A stretch of DNA of 41,254 bases from Burkholderiales bacterium (GTDB lineage Bacteria > Pseudomonadota > Gammaproteobacteria > Burkholderiales > Burkholderiaceae_C): positions 1 through 41,254 of the forward strand of contig CANBTT010000025.1 in the NCBI GenBank assembly GCA_947372465.1, written 5' to 3'. A program made the position numbers and the translations under genes. The notes under the pieces are model-generated. The model was given only the letters and a program-made list of their open reading frames with translations, did not search any database and was not told where the DNA came from. Positions 8,915 through 19,061 of this stretch are shown piece after piece. Within the stretch, counting starts at the first letter, position 1. Every line of letters starts with the position of its first letter.

Positions 8915-8928
8915 AATCTTTTTTCAGC

Positions 8929-9765
8929 ATGTCCAGCCCCATCGACCCAACTCCAAGCTCAATCAGCCAGTGGCCTGTGGTCCAACTGGTGGGTGCGGGC
9001 CCTGGGGATCCAGATCTGCTGACCATCAAGGCACTCAAGGCCATTCAAGCTGCAAGCGTTGTGTTGTATGACGATTTGGTCTCGCCAGAAATTTGTGCTT
9101 TGATTCCAACGCATTGCAGACAAATTTTTGTCGGTAAACGGGGCGGGTGTAAATCCACCCCCCAAGCTTTCATTGAAAAACTGATGATTCAATGTGCCAG
9201 AGAAGGCCAAAGAGTGGTTCGCTTAAAAGGCGGAGATCCTTGCATTTTTGGTCGCGGCGGAGAAGAAATTGAAGCCTTGCGCGCACACGGGATCAGTGTC
9301 AATGTTATCAACGGAATAACCTCAGGACTTGCGGCAATGAGCTCTTTGGGCTTGCCCTTGACCCACCGCCATCATGCACATGGCGTGGTGTTTGTAACGG
9401 GACACGCCAAACATGGGGAAACAGGGGTCAATTGGGTCGAATTGGGACAAACAGCTCACAACTCCAAATTGACTTTGATCGTTTACATGGGCATGAGTTT
9501 GACCAGCAACATTCAAGATGGATTGCTGCAAGGTTTAGCGCCCACAACACCCGTTGCTGTCATTGAGCGAGCAAGCACAAAAGATCAAAGGCATTTAAAG
9601 ACAAGCTTGGGCCGTTTGCTGATAGACATCAAGGACCAAGCATTCAAGAGTCCTGCAGTGATTGTGGTTGGTGACGTGATCAAAGGGCTTGAAACCATTC
9701 AAGACATGACACATCCAGTTGAACAAGTTGACGCCCAAAAAACAAATGGCCTTCAAAGCCACTAG
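8929..9765 (+). CDS. cobA: Uroporphyrinogen-III C-methyltransferase
   Basis: Methylates uroporphyrinogen III at C2 and C7 using S-adenosylmethionine, giving precorrin-2 for siroheme (sulfite/nitrite reductase cofactor) or cobalamin. The 278-residue single-domain SUMT shows VGAGPGDPDLLTIKAL near residue 22, VLYDDLVSPEI, VRLKGGDPCIFGRGGEE near 100, INGITSG, GLPLTHR and VVFVTGHA, all standard. There is no CysG-type dehydrogenase/chelatase domain, so another gene must complete siroheme. The ATG has no clear ribosome-binding site, and coupling to ybiB 14 bases upstream is likely. Confidence 0.95.
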   Translation: MSSPIDPTPSSISQWPVVQLVGAGPGDPDLLTIKALKAIQAASVVLYDDLVSPEICALIPTHCRQIFVGKRGGCKSTPQAFIEKLMIQCAREGQRVVRLKGGDPCIFGRGGEEIEALRAHGISVNVINGITSGLAAMSSLGLPLTHRHHAHGVVFVTGHAKHGETGVNWVELGQTAHNSKLTLIVYMGMSLTSNIQDGLLQGLAPTTPVAVIERASTKDQRHLKTSLGRLLIDIKDQAFKSPAVIVVGDVIKGLETIQDMTHPVEQVDAQKTNGLQSH

Positions 9766-9966
9766 ATTCATAATGTTTTGACAACTTGATGGCTTTTTTA
9801 GGCCTGATTTTGGCTGGGAAGTGCTATTTTTTTATCCCATTTATCCCTTATTAAGGGTCAAATCCCTGTGGATAGGATATCTATCGTGCGAAAATAGCTG
9901 TTTTTGGCCGACTTGGACCCATTGAGGTCAAAGGCCTTCGCTACAGCTTACTCATAGGAATTTCTC

Positions 9967-11071
9967 ATGGATGCAGAACGTGCTAATTTAATCGGTTCGA
10001 CCTTATCGGACTTGCAAACTCGTACCCTTGATCTTCGGGGGTATCTTTGACTACGATGCAAAGTCAGAGCGTTTGAGAACAGTCAATGCCTCTCTTGAGG
10101 ATCCCAGTGTTTGGAATGAGCCCAAAAAAGCGCAAGAATTAAGCAAAGAGAAAAAGTCTCTTGAAGATGTGGTGATCGTCTTGTCAAAGTTAGAACAAGA
10201 GATCATCGACAACCTAGAGCTCTTTGAGATGGTCAAATCAGAAAACGATGACGCAGCTCTTGTTGACATTGAAGTTGAGACAGCCTCTTTGAACCAAAGC
10301 ATCGAGAAGCTTGAGTTTCGCCGGATGTTCAGCAATCCAGCAGACCCTTGCAATGCATTTTTAGATATTCAAGCAGGCGCGGGTGGCACAGAGGCCTGTG
10401 ATTGGGCAAGCATGCTGCTCAGGCAATATTTGCGATATGCTGAACGAAAAAATTTCAAAGCCACTTTAGAAGACGAGTCGGCTGGTGACGTTGCCGGCAT
10501 CAAAAGCGCCACCATCAAAATTGAGGGCGAATATGCCTTTGGTCTCCTGAGAACTGAAACGGGTGTTCACCGCTTGGTGAGAAAATCCCCTTTTGATTCA
10601 TCCGGCGGACGGCACACAAGTTTTGCAAGCGTCTTTGTCTACCCTGAGGTGGACGACTCCATTGAAATCGATATCAACCCCGCTGATGTTCGTGTTGATA
10701 CCTTTAGAGCCAGCGGTGCGGGTGGACAACACATCAACAAAACAGACTCTGCCGTTCGATTGACGCACATCCCGACTGGCATTGTTGTTCAATGCCAAGA
10801 CGGCAGAAGTCAACACAGCAACAGAGACGTGGCTTGGAAGAGGCTCAGAAGTCGACTCTATGACTTTGAGATGAGAAAGCGCATGGAAGAGCAACAGAAA
10901 TTAGAAGATACCAAGACCGACGTTGGCTGGGGCCACCAAATTCGCTCTTATGTTTTGGATCAAAGTCGGATCAAAGATCTCAGGACCTCAGTAGAAATCT
11001 CCAACACACAAAAGGTGCTGGATGGTGACTTAGACGCCTTCATTGAAGCGTCTTTAAAGCAAGGTGTTTAA
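9967..11071 (+). CDS. prfB: Peptide chain release factor 2 (programmed +1 frameshift)
   Basis: Recognises UGA and UAA stop codons and releases the nascent peptide. Translation starts at ATG 9967 (AGGA upstream), reads 27 codons, meets in-frame TGA at 10048, then shifts +1 on CTT to resume at GAC 10049, giving 367 residues (E. coli 365). The site CTTCGGGGGTATCTTTGAC contains the classic G-rich Shine-Dalgarno-like stimulator and the slippery CTT-TGA-C. The stop-recognition SPF (207-209) and catalytic GGQ (252-254) motifs are present. The shift makes synthesis depend on low RF2 levels. In many relatives lysS follows; here pepN does. Confidence 0.98.
10035..10051 (+). promoter_or_regulatory. RF2 recoding site
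   Basis: GGGGG three bases before the CTT codon, then CTT-TGA-C at 10045-10051, matches the autoregulatory +1 frameshift element known from most bacterial prfB genes. The only departure from the E. coli site in the G-rich stretch is a C in place of the preceding A. Confidence 0.95.
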
Positions 11072-11176
11072 GGCCTTGAAGGCTCTCAGCAGTCTCAAGA
11101 ACGCCAACCACTTCACCATGTTTCCCTACATGTCAAAACACAGCAAATAACTTAAAAAAATTCGAGGAGCAAAGAC

Positions 11177-13843
11177 GTGCAAGAAGATACACCCGGTCAA
11201 ATTGTCTTAAGACAAGACTACCAAGCCAGCGCCTTTTTTATTGACAGAGTTGATTTAAGCTTTGACTTGGATCCATTGAAAACTCGTGTTTTAAACAAAA
11301 TGCAAGTGCGTCGCAATCCCAATGCCCCTGCTCAAGCACTCAAATTGAATGGCGAAGAGTTGAACCTGGCCCGAGTCTTGGTCAATGGGCAAGGCACCTC
11401 CTTTAAGCTCGAGGGCAATCAATTGGTGCTTGAGAACTTACCTGAAGGACATGAATCATTTGAGTTAGAAATATTCACGACATGCAACCCCAGTAAAAAC
11501 ACCAAATTGATGGGTTTGTACGTGAGCCAAAATTCCTTCTTCACGCAATGCGAGGCTGAAGGATTTAGGCGAATCACTTATTTCTTGGATCGCCCAGATG
11601 TGATGTCTTCTTTCACTGTTTTGTTGAAAGCAGATAAAGCGCTCTACCCTGTTTTACTCTCCAATGGCAACTTGGTTGACAGCGGCCTTTTGGAAGATGG
11701 AAGGCATTACGCCAAATGGTCTGACCCCCACAAAAAACCATGTTACCTGTTTGCATTGGTTGCCGGTCAGTTGGTGTGCAGAGAGCAGCGTGTCACCTCT
11801 CAAAAGGGCTCAGAGCATTTGCTGCAAATCTATGTGCGTCCGGGTGACTTGGACAAGACAGAGCACGCCATGAACTCGCTCATGGCCAGCATCGCTTGGG
11901 ATGAAGCCCGCTTTAACCTAAGCTTGGACCTTGAGCGCTTCATGATCGTTGCGACCTCGGACTTCAACATGGGCGCCATGGAAAACAAGGGTTTGAATAT
12001 TTTCAATACCAAATTTGTTTTGGCCAACTCACAAACAGCAACCGACTCTGATTTCGCAAACATTGAAAGTGTCGTGGCTCACGAGTACTTTCACAATTGG
12101 ACAGGCAACCGGGTCACTTGCAGAGATTGGTTCCAACTCTCTCTCAAGGAAGGTCTGACCGTCTTTAGAGACCAAGAATTTTCCCAAGACATTGCACACA
12201 AACCCTCTGCTCGTGCAGTCAAACGCATTGAAGATGTTCGACTTCTGAGAACGGTGCAGTTTGCTGAAGACGCCGGGCCAATGTCTCACCCCGTGAGACC
12301 TGATCAGTACCTTGAGATCAACAACTTCTACACCGTCACCATTTATGAAAAAGGTGCCGAAGTCGTCCGCATGATGCAAACACTGGTCGGCAAAGAAGGC
12401 TTTAAAGCTGGCATGGCACTTTATTTTGAGCGCCACGATGGACAGGCTGTGACGTGTGATGACTTTGCCTGCGCCATTGCGGATGCAAATCCCAAGTCTG
12501 CACTCAAAGAGCATTTAGAGATCTTTAAGCGCTGGTATTCTCAAGCCGGCACGCCCATCTTGCGCGCACATGGAGAATACGATGAGACGCTCAATCGTTA
12601 TACGCTTCACCTCAATCAAATGCCTCCAAGCAATCACGCAAGCAATGAGCCCTATTTGATCCCCGTCGAAGTTGGTTTATTGAACGCTTCAGGACACGAA
12701 ACACATCCCACTCAACTCTTGGTCTTGCATGAGTCAAGTGCTTCATTTGTATTTGAGAATGTGCCTTCGCGCCCTATCGCTTCTGTCTTGCGCCAATTCA
12801 GCGCGCCCGTTGTGCTTGAACAACCCTTGTCACAAAGTGAATTGTTGAGTCTCATGGCGTTTGATACCGATCCCTTCAATCAATGGGATGCAGCTCAAAA
12901 AATATGCCTACAAGCTGCACTTGAGGCTTATGAGAAAAAGCTCAATGGAGACCTTGCGTTCAACGCACCGATTTCTGGTGAACTCATGAACGGGCTGCGA
13001 CAAATTCTTCGAAATACAAGCCTAGACAACGCCTTTAAAGAGTTGGTCCTGACGCTTCCAAGTGAATCCTACATTGCAGAGCAGTTGACAGTGGTTGATC
13101 CCGCATTGGTGCATCAAGTAAGGGAAGAGATGAAGTCCCAACTGGCCAAAGATTTGTTTGAAGATTGGCAGTGGATTTATCAAAACAACCAGCTCCTAGG
13201 TGCTTATAAAGCCGAGCCCTTTGATATGGGCCAACGTGCCATCACCTCAATGGCCTTGCAGTACTTGTGCATCCAGGCCGTTCACACTGGCGACAACGTG
13301 TGGCCAGGCGTGACCTATCAAAAGTTCAAGGACGCCCACAACATGACCGAGCGTTTTGCCGCCATGAGTGCATTGGTCAATGCAGGGCATGAATTAGGCG
13401 ACAAAGCACTTGAAAAATTTCATACCATGTTTGCCAATGAGGCATTGGTTTTGGACAAATGGTTTGCGCTGCAGGCCAGTGCATGCGAGAGACAAACGCC
13501 TATCTTGACGAAAGTCAAGCAACTCACGCAACATGCTGACTTTCATATCAAGAATCCCAACCGTGCGAGGAGTTTGATTTTTAGCTATTGCATGTCCAAT
13601 CCAGGAGCGTTTCACAAAGCAGACGCATCTGGCTATGTTTTTTGGGCAGAGAAAGTACTTGAAATTGATGCCATCAATCCTCAAGTGGCAGCCCGACTCG
13701 CAAGAGGTTTGGACCGCTACAAAAAACTCGCACAACCTTACCAAAATGCGGCTCATGAAGCCATCAAACGAGTGGCTGCAAAAGCCGACTTGAGCAATGA
13801 TGTGCGCGAGGTCATTACAAGAGCATTGGGAGACACAAAATGA
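11177..13843 (+). CDS. pepN: Aminopeptidase N (M1 family)
   Basis: Zinc metallopeptidase that removes N-terminal residues from peptides in late protein turnover. The 888-residue product has the M1 hallmarks: GAMEN exopeptidase motif (266-270), HEYFH zinc site (His302, Glu303, His306) and third ligand Glu325 in LKEGLTV, followed by the beta and all-helical C-terminal domains expected for the E. coli PepN type (870 residues). The start is GTG with GAGGAG 7 bases upstream. The stop overlaps the fbp start (ATGA), so the two form a translationally coupled pair. Confidence 0.97.
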   Translation: MQEDTPGQIVLRQDYQASAFFIDRVDLSFDLDPLKTRVLNKMQVRRNPNAPAQALKLNGEELNLARVLVNGQGTSFKLEGNQLVLENLPEGHESFELEIFTTCNPSKNTKLMGLYVSQNSFFTQCEAEGFRRITYFLDRPDVMSSFTVLLKADKALYPVLLSNGNLVDSGLLEDGRHYAKWSDPHKKPCYLFALVAGQLVCREQRVTSQKGSEHLLQIYVRPGDLDKTEHAMNSLMASIAWDEARFNLSLDLERFMIVATSDFNMGAMENKGLNIFNTKFVLANSQTATDSDFANIESVVAHEYFHNWTGNRVTCRDWFQLSLKEGLTVFRDQEFSQDIAHKPSARAVKRIEDVRLLRTVQFAEDAGPMSHPVRPDQYLEINNFYTVTIYEKGAEVVRMMQTLVGKEGFKAGMALYFERHDGQAVTCDDFACAIADANPKSALKEHLEIFKRWYSQAGTPILRAHGEYDETLNRYTLHLNQMPPSNHASNEPYLIPVEVGLLNASGHETHPTQLLVLHESSASFVFENVPSRPIASVLRQFSAPVVLEQPLSQSELLSLMAFDTDPFNQWDAAQKICLQAALEAYEKKLNGDLAFNAPISGELMNGLRQILRNTSLDNAFKELVLTLPSESYIAEQLTVVDPALVHQVREEMKSQLAKDLFEDWQWIYQNNQLLGAYKAEPFDMGQRAITSMALQYLCIQAVHTGDNVWPGVTYQKFKDAHNMTERFAAMSALVNAGHELGDKALEKFHTMFANEALVLDKWFALQASACERQTPILTKVKQLTQHADFHIKNPNRARSLIFSYCMSNPGAFHKADASGYVFWAEKVLEIDAINPQVAARLARGLDRYKKLAQPYQNAAHEAIKRVAAKADLSNDVREVITRALGDTK

Positions 13844-14841
13844 GTATTTCTTTAACCAGGTATTTGGTCGAAGAGCAAAGAGACAAAGGACACATTCCTC
13901 CCGAATTGCGTTTGTTATTGGAAGTGGTCGCTCGAGCATGTAAGAGCATCAGCCACGCGGTCAACAAAGGCGCTTTAGGGGGTGTTCTTGGCTCAGCACA
14001 CACCGAAAACATTCAAGGTGAAGTTCAAAAAAAGTTGGACATCATCGCCAACGACGTATTGATTGAAGCCAACGAATGGGGTGGACACCTGGCCGCCATG
14101 GCATCTGAGGAGATGGATGATATTTACGCAGTACCCAATCGCTACCCACAAGGCGAGTATTTATTGCTGTTTGACCCATTGGATGGCTCCAGCAATATTG
14201 ATGTGAATGTAAGCATTGGCACCATCTTCAGTGTTTTAAAAAAGAACTCTGCCTATCCCACTGTTTCCAAGGAAGACTTTCTTCAAAAGGGAAGCGAGCA
14301 AGTTGCAGCGGGCTATTGTGTTTATGGTCCACAAACGACACTGGTGCTGACCGTGGGCGATGGCGTGGCCATGTTCACGTTGGACCGTGAGCAAGGCTCC
14401 TTTGTACTGACTCAAGACCATGTTCAAATTCCAGTGGATACGAAAGAATTCGCCATCAACATGAGCAATATGCGTCATTGGGATGCACCTGTAAAGCGCT
14501 ACATTGATGAGTGCCTACTGGGCAAAGAAGGCCCCCGTGCCAAGGACTTCAATATGCGTTGGATAGCATCCATGGTTGCCGATGTCCACCGCATATTGAC
14601 CCGCGGTGGTGTTTTTATGTACCCCTGGGACAAGAGAGAACCCAACAAACCTGGCAAGTTGCGCTTAATGTACGAAGCCAATCCCATGAGTTGGATTGTG
14701 GAGCAAGCAGGTGGCGCGTCAACCAATGGAAAAACACGGATCATGGACATTCAACCCAAAGAACTGCATGAGCGTGTCAGTGTCATTTTGGGTTCTAAAA
14801 ACGAAGTTGATCGTGTGACGCAATACCACACGCATGCATAG
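13840..14841 (+). CDS. fbp: Class I fructose-1,6-bisphosphatase
   Basis: Hydrolyses fructose 1,6-bisphosphate to fructose 6-phosphate, the committing step of gluconeogenesis; cytosolic and magnesium-dependent. The 333-residue protein carries ASEEMDD near residue 88, the metal-binding [13 protein letters not shown] near residue 110 and [19 protein letters not shown] in the C-terminal sugar-phosphate pocket. The start overlaps the pepN stop by 4 bases. A strong intrinsic terminator follows 54 bases after the stop, ending this transcription unit. Confidence 0.98.
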   Translation: MSISLTRYLVEEQRDKGHIPPELRLLLEVVARACKSISHAVNKGALGGVLGSAHTENIQGEVQKKLDIIANDVLIEANEWGGHLAAMASEEMDDIYAVPNRYPQGEYLLLFDPLDGSSNIDVNVSIGTIFSVLKKNSAYPTVSKEDFLQKGSEQVAAGYCVYGPQTTLVLTVGDGVAMFTLDREQGSFVLTQDHVQIPVDTKEFAINMSNMRHWDAPVKRYIDECLLGKEGPRAKDFNMRWIASMVADVHRILTRGGVFMYPWDKREPNKPGKLRLMYEANPMSWIVEQAGGASTNGKTRIMDIQPKELHERVSVILGSKNEVDRVTQYHTHA

Positions 14842-14895
14842 GGGCGGACACGCTCCAGGCCTACGATCAAGCCTTGCACAAAGACCGCACAAAAA

Positions 14896-14928
14896 GCCCC
14901 CGCAAAACAAAAGATTTGCGGGGGTTTC
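14896..14928 (+). terminator. Intrinsic terminator after fbp
   Basis: A perfect 10-bp stem (CCCCCGCAAA at 14897-14906 with TTTGCGGGGG at 14915-14924), 8-base loop and following TTTCT. It closes the pepN-fbp unit; upstream A-runs mean it could also act on the other strand. The remaining bases up to the next gene show no further feature. Confidence 0.88.
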
Positions 14929-15106
14929 TCATTTGAATCAATTTTTTGTCTTTTTCAGCACGACTCGGATTTTTTTACAGCGCCACGCCCTCTGATCCTA
15001 TGGTTAGTTCTATGTCATGACAACTTGAAAAGAGGTATGCTTTTTCGTTGGCAAAAATTTGAACTGCACTCGGTTCTCTGCTCAACGAATTAAACACCCA
15101 ATTTGC

Positions 15107-16093
15107 ATGATCAATTTTAATCCCTGTCTCAAACCCATTCGACTCTTTGTTGTGTTCATGGCGATGCTGAGTGCACTCAACTCAGGCCTTGCACAATCAG
15201 ATTATCCAAACCACCCCGTCAGACTCATTTGTGTTCATGCTGCTGGGGGGAGCGCCGATGCTTTGTCCAGAGTGCTCGCAGATCGATTGTCTAAATTGCT
15301 TGGGCAATCGGTGGTGGTTGAAAACAAACCTGGCGCCGGCACGATGCTGGGGGCAACACAAGTGGCCAACGCCCCTGCGGATGGCTATACGCTTTTGATG
15401 GCCAGTGTGACCACCTTGTCCATCAATCCAAGCCTGTACTCACAAATGAGCTACCATCCATTGAAGGATTTTGCACCGGTTGCCTTGGTGGCTCAAACGC
15501 CCTCGGTCTTGGCTGTATCCCCCTCGGTGAATGTCAAAAACCTCAAAGAGCTCTTGGAGCTTTTAAAGGCCAATCCTGGCAAGTACAACTACAGCTCCCC
15601 AGGGCAAGGCACATCGGCCCACCTCGCTGGCGCATTGTTCACCTCAATGGCGAAAGTGGATGTGGTGCACATTCCCTACAAAGCCAGTGCCTCGGCTGTT
15701 TTAAGCCTCATCTCAGGTGAAGTGCAAATGACCTTTGAGAACAGCTTGGTGCCTTTTAGCAAAAGTGGGAAGCTCAAACCCATTGGCATTGCAAGTCTTA
15801 AGCGTTCGATTTCCTGGCCTGAGTTGCCAACCATCGCCGAACAAGGACTGCCGGGTTATGAGTCCACCGTCTGGTACGGTGTTGTTGCACCCAGCGCCAC
15901 ACCCATCGACATTGTCAAAAAACTCAATGACAGCATCAACCAAGTCTTGGCTCAAAAAGAGATGCTCGATAAAATCAAATCTTTGTCCGGAGACCCTGTT
16001 GGAGGAAGCCCTGAGTCCTTCACAGAAAGAATCAAGGCCGATACGCAAAAATGGGCTCAGGTCATCAAGATTGCTGGCGTCACAAGTGAGTAA
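15107..16093 (+). CDS. Bug/TctC-family tripartite tricarboxylate transporter substrate-binding protein (1)
   Basis: Periplasmic binding protein of the Bug (Bordetella uptake gene) family, which captures carboxylates or small amides for TctAB-type permeases or for sensing. The 328-residue precursor has a signal peptide ending ALNSGLAQS, then the family landmarks YPNHPVRLI, VENKPGAGTMLGA, DGYTLLMAS, NYSSPGQGTSAHLAG and VVHIPYKASA. The ATG at 15107 is chosen since the frame upstream to 15059 lacks an ATG and would put a long extension before the signal peptide. No tctA or tctB is nearby. It is followed 51 bases later by a flavin monooxygenase, suggesting the ligand is that enzyme's substrate. 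Confidence 0.9.
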   Translation: MINFNPCLKPIRLFVVFMAMLSALNSGLAQSDYPNHPVRLICVHAAGGSADALSRVLADRLSKLLGQSVVVENKPGAGTMLGATQVANAPADGYTLLMASVTTLSINPSLYSQMSYHPLKDFAPVALVAQTPSVLAVSPSVNVKNLKELLELLKANPGKYNYSSPGQGTSAHLAGALFTSMAKVDVVHIPYKASASAVLSLISGEVQMTFENSLVPFSKSGKLKPIGIASLKRSISWPELPTIAEQGLPGYESTVWYGVVAPSATPIDIVKKLNDSINQVLAQKEMLDKIKSLSGDPVGGSPESFTERIKADTQKWAQVIKIAGVTSE

Positions 16094-16144
16094 TGCATCC
16101 CTTGTGCCCTTTACCAATTAACACTCAACCCCAACTGAACTTCA

Positions 16145-17299
16145 ATGTCATCCCCTAAAAATCAACCCAATATTGTCATCATCGGAGCAGGCATCGGTGG
16201 CGTCGCATGTGCAAGTGCCTTGGCCAAATTTGGCATCAAGGCGCACATCTACGAGCAAACACTTCAGTTCTCAAGAGTGGGTGCAGGCATCCAAATGGGT
16301 CCCAATGCAACGCAGGTCTTGCATGGCCTTGGCCTAAAAGACCACTTGGCGCAAACCGCCTTCCAACCCAAGACCAATCTCAACAGGGTATGGAACACTG
16401 GGGAAGTCAGCAACGACTACCCCCTCTCAGAACACGTGATTGCCAAGTACGGTTCGCCCTTTTACGCTTTGCACCGAGCAGATCTGCATGAAGCCTTGAC
16501 GAAATTGGTCCCGAGTGAGCAAATTCATTTGGGTAAAAAGTTAACAGCCCTGCACCAAGACGACAAAGGCGTTGAACTTCAGTTTGCCGATGGCAGCAAA
16601 GTGCATGCCGATGCGGTCATTGGGGCAGATGGTGTTCACTCTTTGACACGCGAGATCCTCTTGGGACCAGAAGCGCCGCGCTTTACTGGACGCATCGCAT
16701 ACAGAACCACCTACCCATCCTCGCGATTAAAGGGTGTTGAAATTGGTGACTCTAGAACCAAGTGGTGGGGGCCCGATCGTCACATCGTGATCTACTACGT
16801 GACCAAAAAAAGAGATGAAATTTATTTCGTAACGAGTCAACCCGAAGATGCCACCTGGACCACCAAAGAGTCTTGGTCCTCCAAGGGCGATCTCAAAACA
16901 CTTCAAGACGCTTATGCTGGCTTTCACCCCGATGTGCAAGCAGTCATTGCAGCCTGCCCGGAAGTTCATAAGTGGGCACTTTTTGAGCGCGATCCGTTGA
17001 GCACATGGGTTCAAGGTCGAGTCATGCTGCTTGGGGATGCCTGCCACCCCATGACGCCATATATGGCCCAGGGTGCTGCAATGGCGCTTGAAGACTCTGT
17101 CGTTCTGGCCCGCTGCCTGGATGCACACAGAGGGGACGATTTGAATGCCACCTTCAAGCTTTATGAAGCCCTCAGAAAGCCTCGGACCTCAGAGATTCAA
17201 AAAGCCTCTGGCGCCAATCAATGGATGCAAAATAAAACCAATCCAGACTGGGTTTACGGCTACAACGCTTGGACAGTGCCTTTAGAAATGACACCATGA
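16145..17299 (+). CDS. FAD-dependent aromatic monooxygenase, NicC/salicylate hydroxylase-like
   Basis: Class A flavoprotein hydroxylase that would use NAD(P)H and O2 to hydroxylate, and perhaps decarboxylate, an aromatic acid in the cytosol. The 384-residue protein has the Rossmann motif IIGAGIGGVACASAL (residues 10-24), the DAVIGADGVHS motif near 160 and LGDACHPMTPYMAQGAAMA near 298. The middle part (TKWWGPDRHIVIYYVTKKRD) and the C-terminal PDWVYGYN strongly recall 6-hydroxynicotinate 3-monooxygenase NicC, as I remember that sequence. Some pocket residues seem to differ, so the substrate may be another pyridine- or benzene-carboxylate. It follows a Bug binding protein and is convergent with an MDR gene. 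Confidence 0.82.
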   Translation: MSSPKNQPNIVIIGAGIGGVACASALAKFGIKAHIYEQTLQFSRVGAGIQMGPNATQVLHGLGLKDHLAQTAFQPKTNLNRVWNTGEVSNDYPLSEHVIAKYGSPFYALHRADLHEALTKLVPSEQIHLGKKLTALHQDDKGVELQFADGSKVHADAVIGADGVHSLTREILLGPEAPRFTGRIAYRTTYPSSRLKGVEIGDSRTKWWGPDRHIVIYYVTKKRDEIYFVTSQPEDATWTTKESWSSKGDLKTLQDAYAGFHPDVQAVIAACPEVHKWALFERDPLSTWVQGRVMLLGDACHPMTPYMAQGAAMALEDSVVLARCLDAHRGDDLNATFKLYEALRKPRTSEIQKASGANQWMQNKTNPDWVYGYNAWTVPLEMTP

Positions 17300-17330
17300 G
17301 TTGGCTGCCTTTGAGGCAGAGCACCACGCT

Positions 17331-18323
17331 TTAATTGACTTCTATGGCGATTTTTCCAGTTTGACCATTGCTCATCAAATAGGCTTGGGCTTGGTCTAGC
17401 TCTGTGAATTTAAAGCTCTTGTCCAAGATGACTTTGATTGCGCCACTGGCAACGCCTTTGGCGCAATCTTCATCAAAACGCTTTGAGCACTCTTGGGTTT
17501 GAGCCAAGGTTCGTGTTCTGAAGGTTCTTCCAATGAGACTTGCATTTTTTCTGGCCAACTCATCCAAGTTGACCGTGGCCATGCTCCCAGCGTTGCGCCC
17601 TACTGTGATCAAGCGCCCACCAAGGGACAGCAACTTCACATTGGCATCAAAAAGACTAGACCCCACTTGGTCCATGATCAAGTCCACCCCTTGCCCCCCA
17701 GTGAGGGCGAGAAGTTGATCCACCCAAGCCGGGTCCTCTGTATTGAAGACTGCAGTCGCGCCCAGAGCTTTAAGAGACGCTATTTTTTTGTCTGAACGCG
17801 TGGTTGCAAACACCTGCTCGACCCCCAAAAACCGAGCCATCTGAATGCCCGTGACCCCAACGCCCGATGAGCCCGCAGTGACCAACACATTTTTGGCTGT
17901 TTTGATCCCACCGGCCGTGACCAAGGCATCGTGCGCTGTGATGAAAACATTGGGTATACAGCCTGCCTCTAACCACGAGACACTGCTTGGTTTTTTCATG
18001 AGCGACTTGTCTGAGGCCAAAGCATATTGCGCAAAACCCGCTGGAGATCGAGTCATCACTTCGTCTCCGATGTGCCAATCTTGGACATCTTTGCCAAGGG
18101 CGCAAATGACCCCAGCAAACTCAATGCCCGTCACAAGTGGCTTGGACTGAGGATCTTTGTGCTTGATGACCGACTGAGTCTCCCCCCTGTTGACCGAGGA
18201 GGCTTTGACTTGTACCAACACTTCGTGCGCGCCTGGCACGGGCTTGGACACTTCGCAGGCTTGGTACCTGCCGCCCTCTGGGGTTGGCATGACCAACATT
18301 TGAATCATGGTATTTTGGCTCAT
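17331..18323 (-). CDS. Zinc-less MDR-family oxidoreductase (quinone oxidoreductase-like)
   Basis: Second medium-chain reductase in the window. The 330-residue protein has the GroES-like N-terminal domain with SSVNRGETQ near residue 43, TGIEFAGVICALG, and the NADPH-binding VTAGSSGVGVTGIQMAR near residue 147. The zinc ligands of alcohol dehydrogenases are missing. It is only distantly like the gene at 2093-3091, so this is not a recent duplication. The ATG at 18323 has AAGAGAG about 9 bases upstream. It converges on the flavin monooxygenase 31 bases away; a shared pathway is possible but the substrate cannot be read from sequence. Confidence 0.85.
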   Translation of the reverse strand: MSQNTMIQMLVMPTPEGGRYQACEVSKPVPGAHEVLVQVKASSVNRGETQSVIKHKDPQSKPLVTGIEFAGVICALGKDVQDWHIGDEVMTRSPAGFAQYALASDKSLMKKPSSVSWLEAGCIPNVFITAHDALVTAGGIKTAKNVLVTAGSSGVGVTGIQMARFLGVEQVFATTRSDKKIASLKALGATAVFNTEDPAWVDQLLALTGGQGVDLIMDQVGSSLFDANVKLLSLGGRLITVGRNAGSMATVNLDELARKNASLIGRTFRTRTLAQTQECSKRFDEDCAKGVASGAIKVILDKSFKFTELDQAQAYLMSNGQTGKIAIEVN

Positions 18324-18477
18324 TGGACACTCTCTTCTTGAATAGACACCCCTAAATCGGGCTGAAATTTAAGCGCTGATGGCTACAGATCCGCTATTAT
18401 AGGAATGATCCATCCCGAGCGCACTCAACGTGTACCCTATAAGCACCCCCGAAGCCCCTTTGTAAAAGAGTCTTTCT

Positions 18478-18744
18478 ATGTCCGCAAATGAACAAGACAT
18501 CATGCGCCAAGCCATTGTGAAGGAATTGGCACTCAATCAAATCAATGCCGTTTTATGGAACAAGGCCGCCACCCTTTCCAAAGGCGATGACTTAAAGAGG
18601 CGAGAGCACTACATTGATCTGCGCATGAAAGCGATGCAAGAAACCGTGAAGTCCCATGTTTTAAAAGAAATCAAAGCTGACTTCGCAAGAAAAAATGCAA
18701 GGCCTGCTGACTTCTTAAGTGCCAAAGATTTATTTAAAAAATAA
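18478..18744 (+). CDS. Hypothetical 88-residue charged helical protein
   Basis: I do not recognise this family. The product is soluble, rich in Lys, Asp and Ala, and its composition predicts mostly helix (ELALNQINAVLWNKAATLS, then LRMKAMQETVKSHVLKEIKA). There is no signal peptide, membrane segment or Cys. It stands alone between a divergent MDR gene and a convergent membrane protein, with gaps on both sides, so it has its own promoter. Amphipathic spacing and lack of stops support a real gene, but the start has only a weak purine-rich upstream sequence. Confidence 0.6.
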   Translation: MSANEQDIMRQAIVKELALNQINAVLWNKAATLSKGDDLKRREHYIDLRMKAMQETVKSHVLKEIKADFARKNARPADFLSAKDLFKK

Positions 18745-19061
18745 TATTGCTTCTCTTGCTTAACAAAATATATTCACAGACTTGCCCCAAAACAATGCAA
18801 GCACTGTAAAGACGAATCCAGTGATCAACTCCGACATGCTCATCTAAAGCAGTCCCCATGACACTCCCCTGTCATCGCCATGAAGATGTCCTTGTAAAAA
18901 TCCAATCGACTTGCGTTCGTGTGTGTCTCACAGAATGAATCGTCCAACGTTGGCAAATCAATTACAGGTCCAAGCCTGAAGGGTTGCAATCGACTTAATT
19001 CACCAAAGAGGTGGATGATTGAATTGATCTAGAGGCCGTCTAAATTGAGTTTTTCTTCTCT
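18745..19061. other. Intergenic gap with no recognised gene
   Basis: A gap of 317 bases between the 88-residue gene and the stop of the convergent CorC/HlyC-family gene. Both strands are broken by frequent stops. I see no hairpin with a U-tract, no tRNA and no repeat. Confidence 0.5.

Noticed and set aside
9845..9857. Palindrome CCCTTATTAAGGG upstream of prfB
   Set aside because: Possible operator, but single and short, and no known regulator site matches it.
13394..13939. 181-codon minus-strand frame across the pepN-fbp junction
   Set aside because: It is antisense to two conserved genes and Cys/Phe-rich in a way typical of shadow frames.
17305..17319. CTGCCT-TTG-AGGCAG hairpin between two convergent genes
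   Set aside because: Only 6 bp with no U-tract on either strand; too weak to call a terminator.
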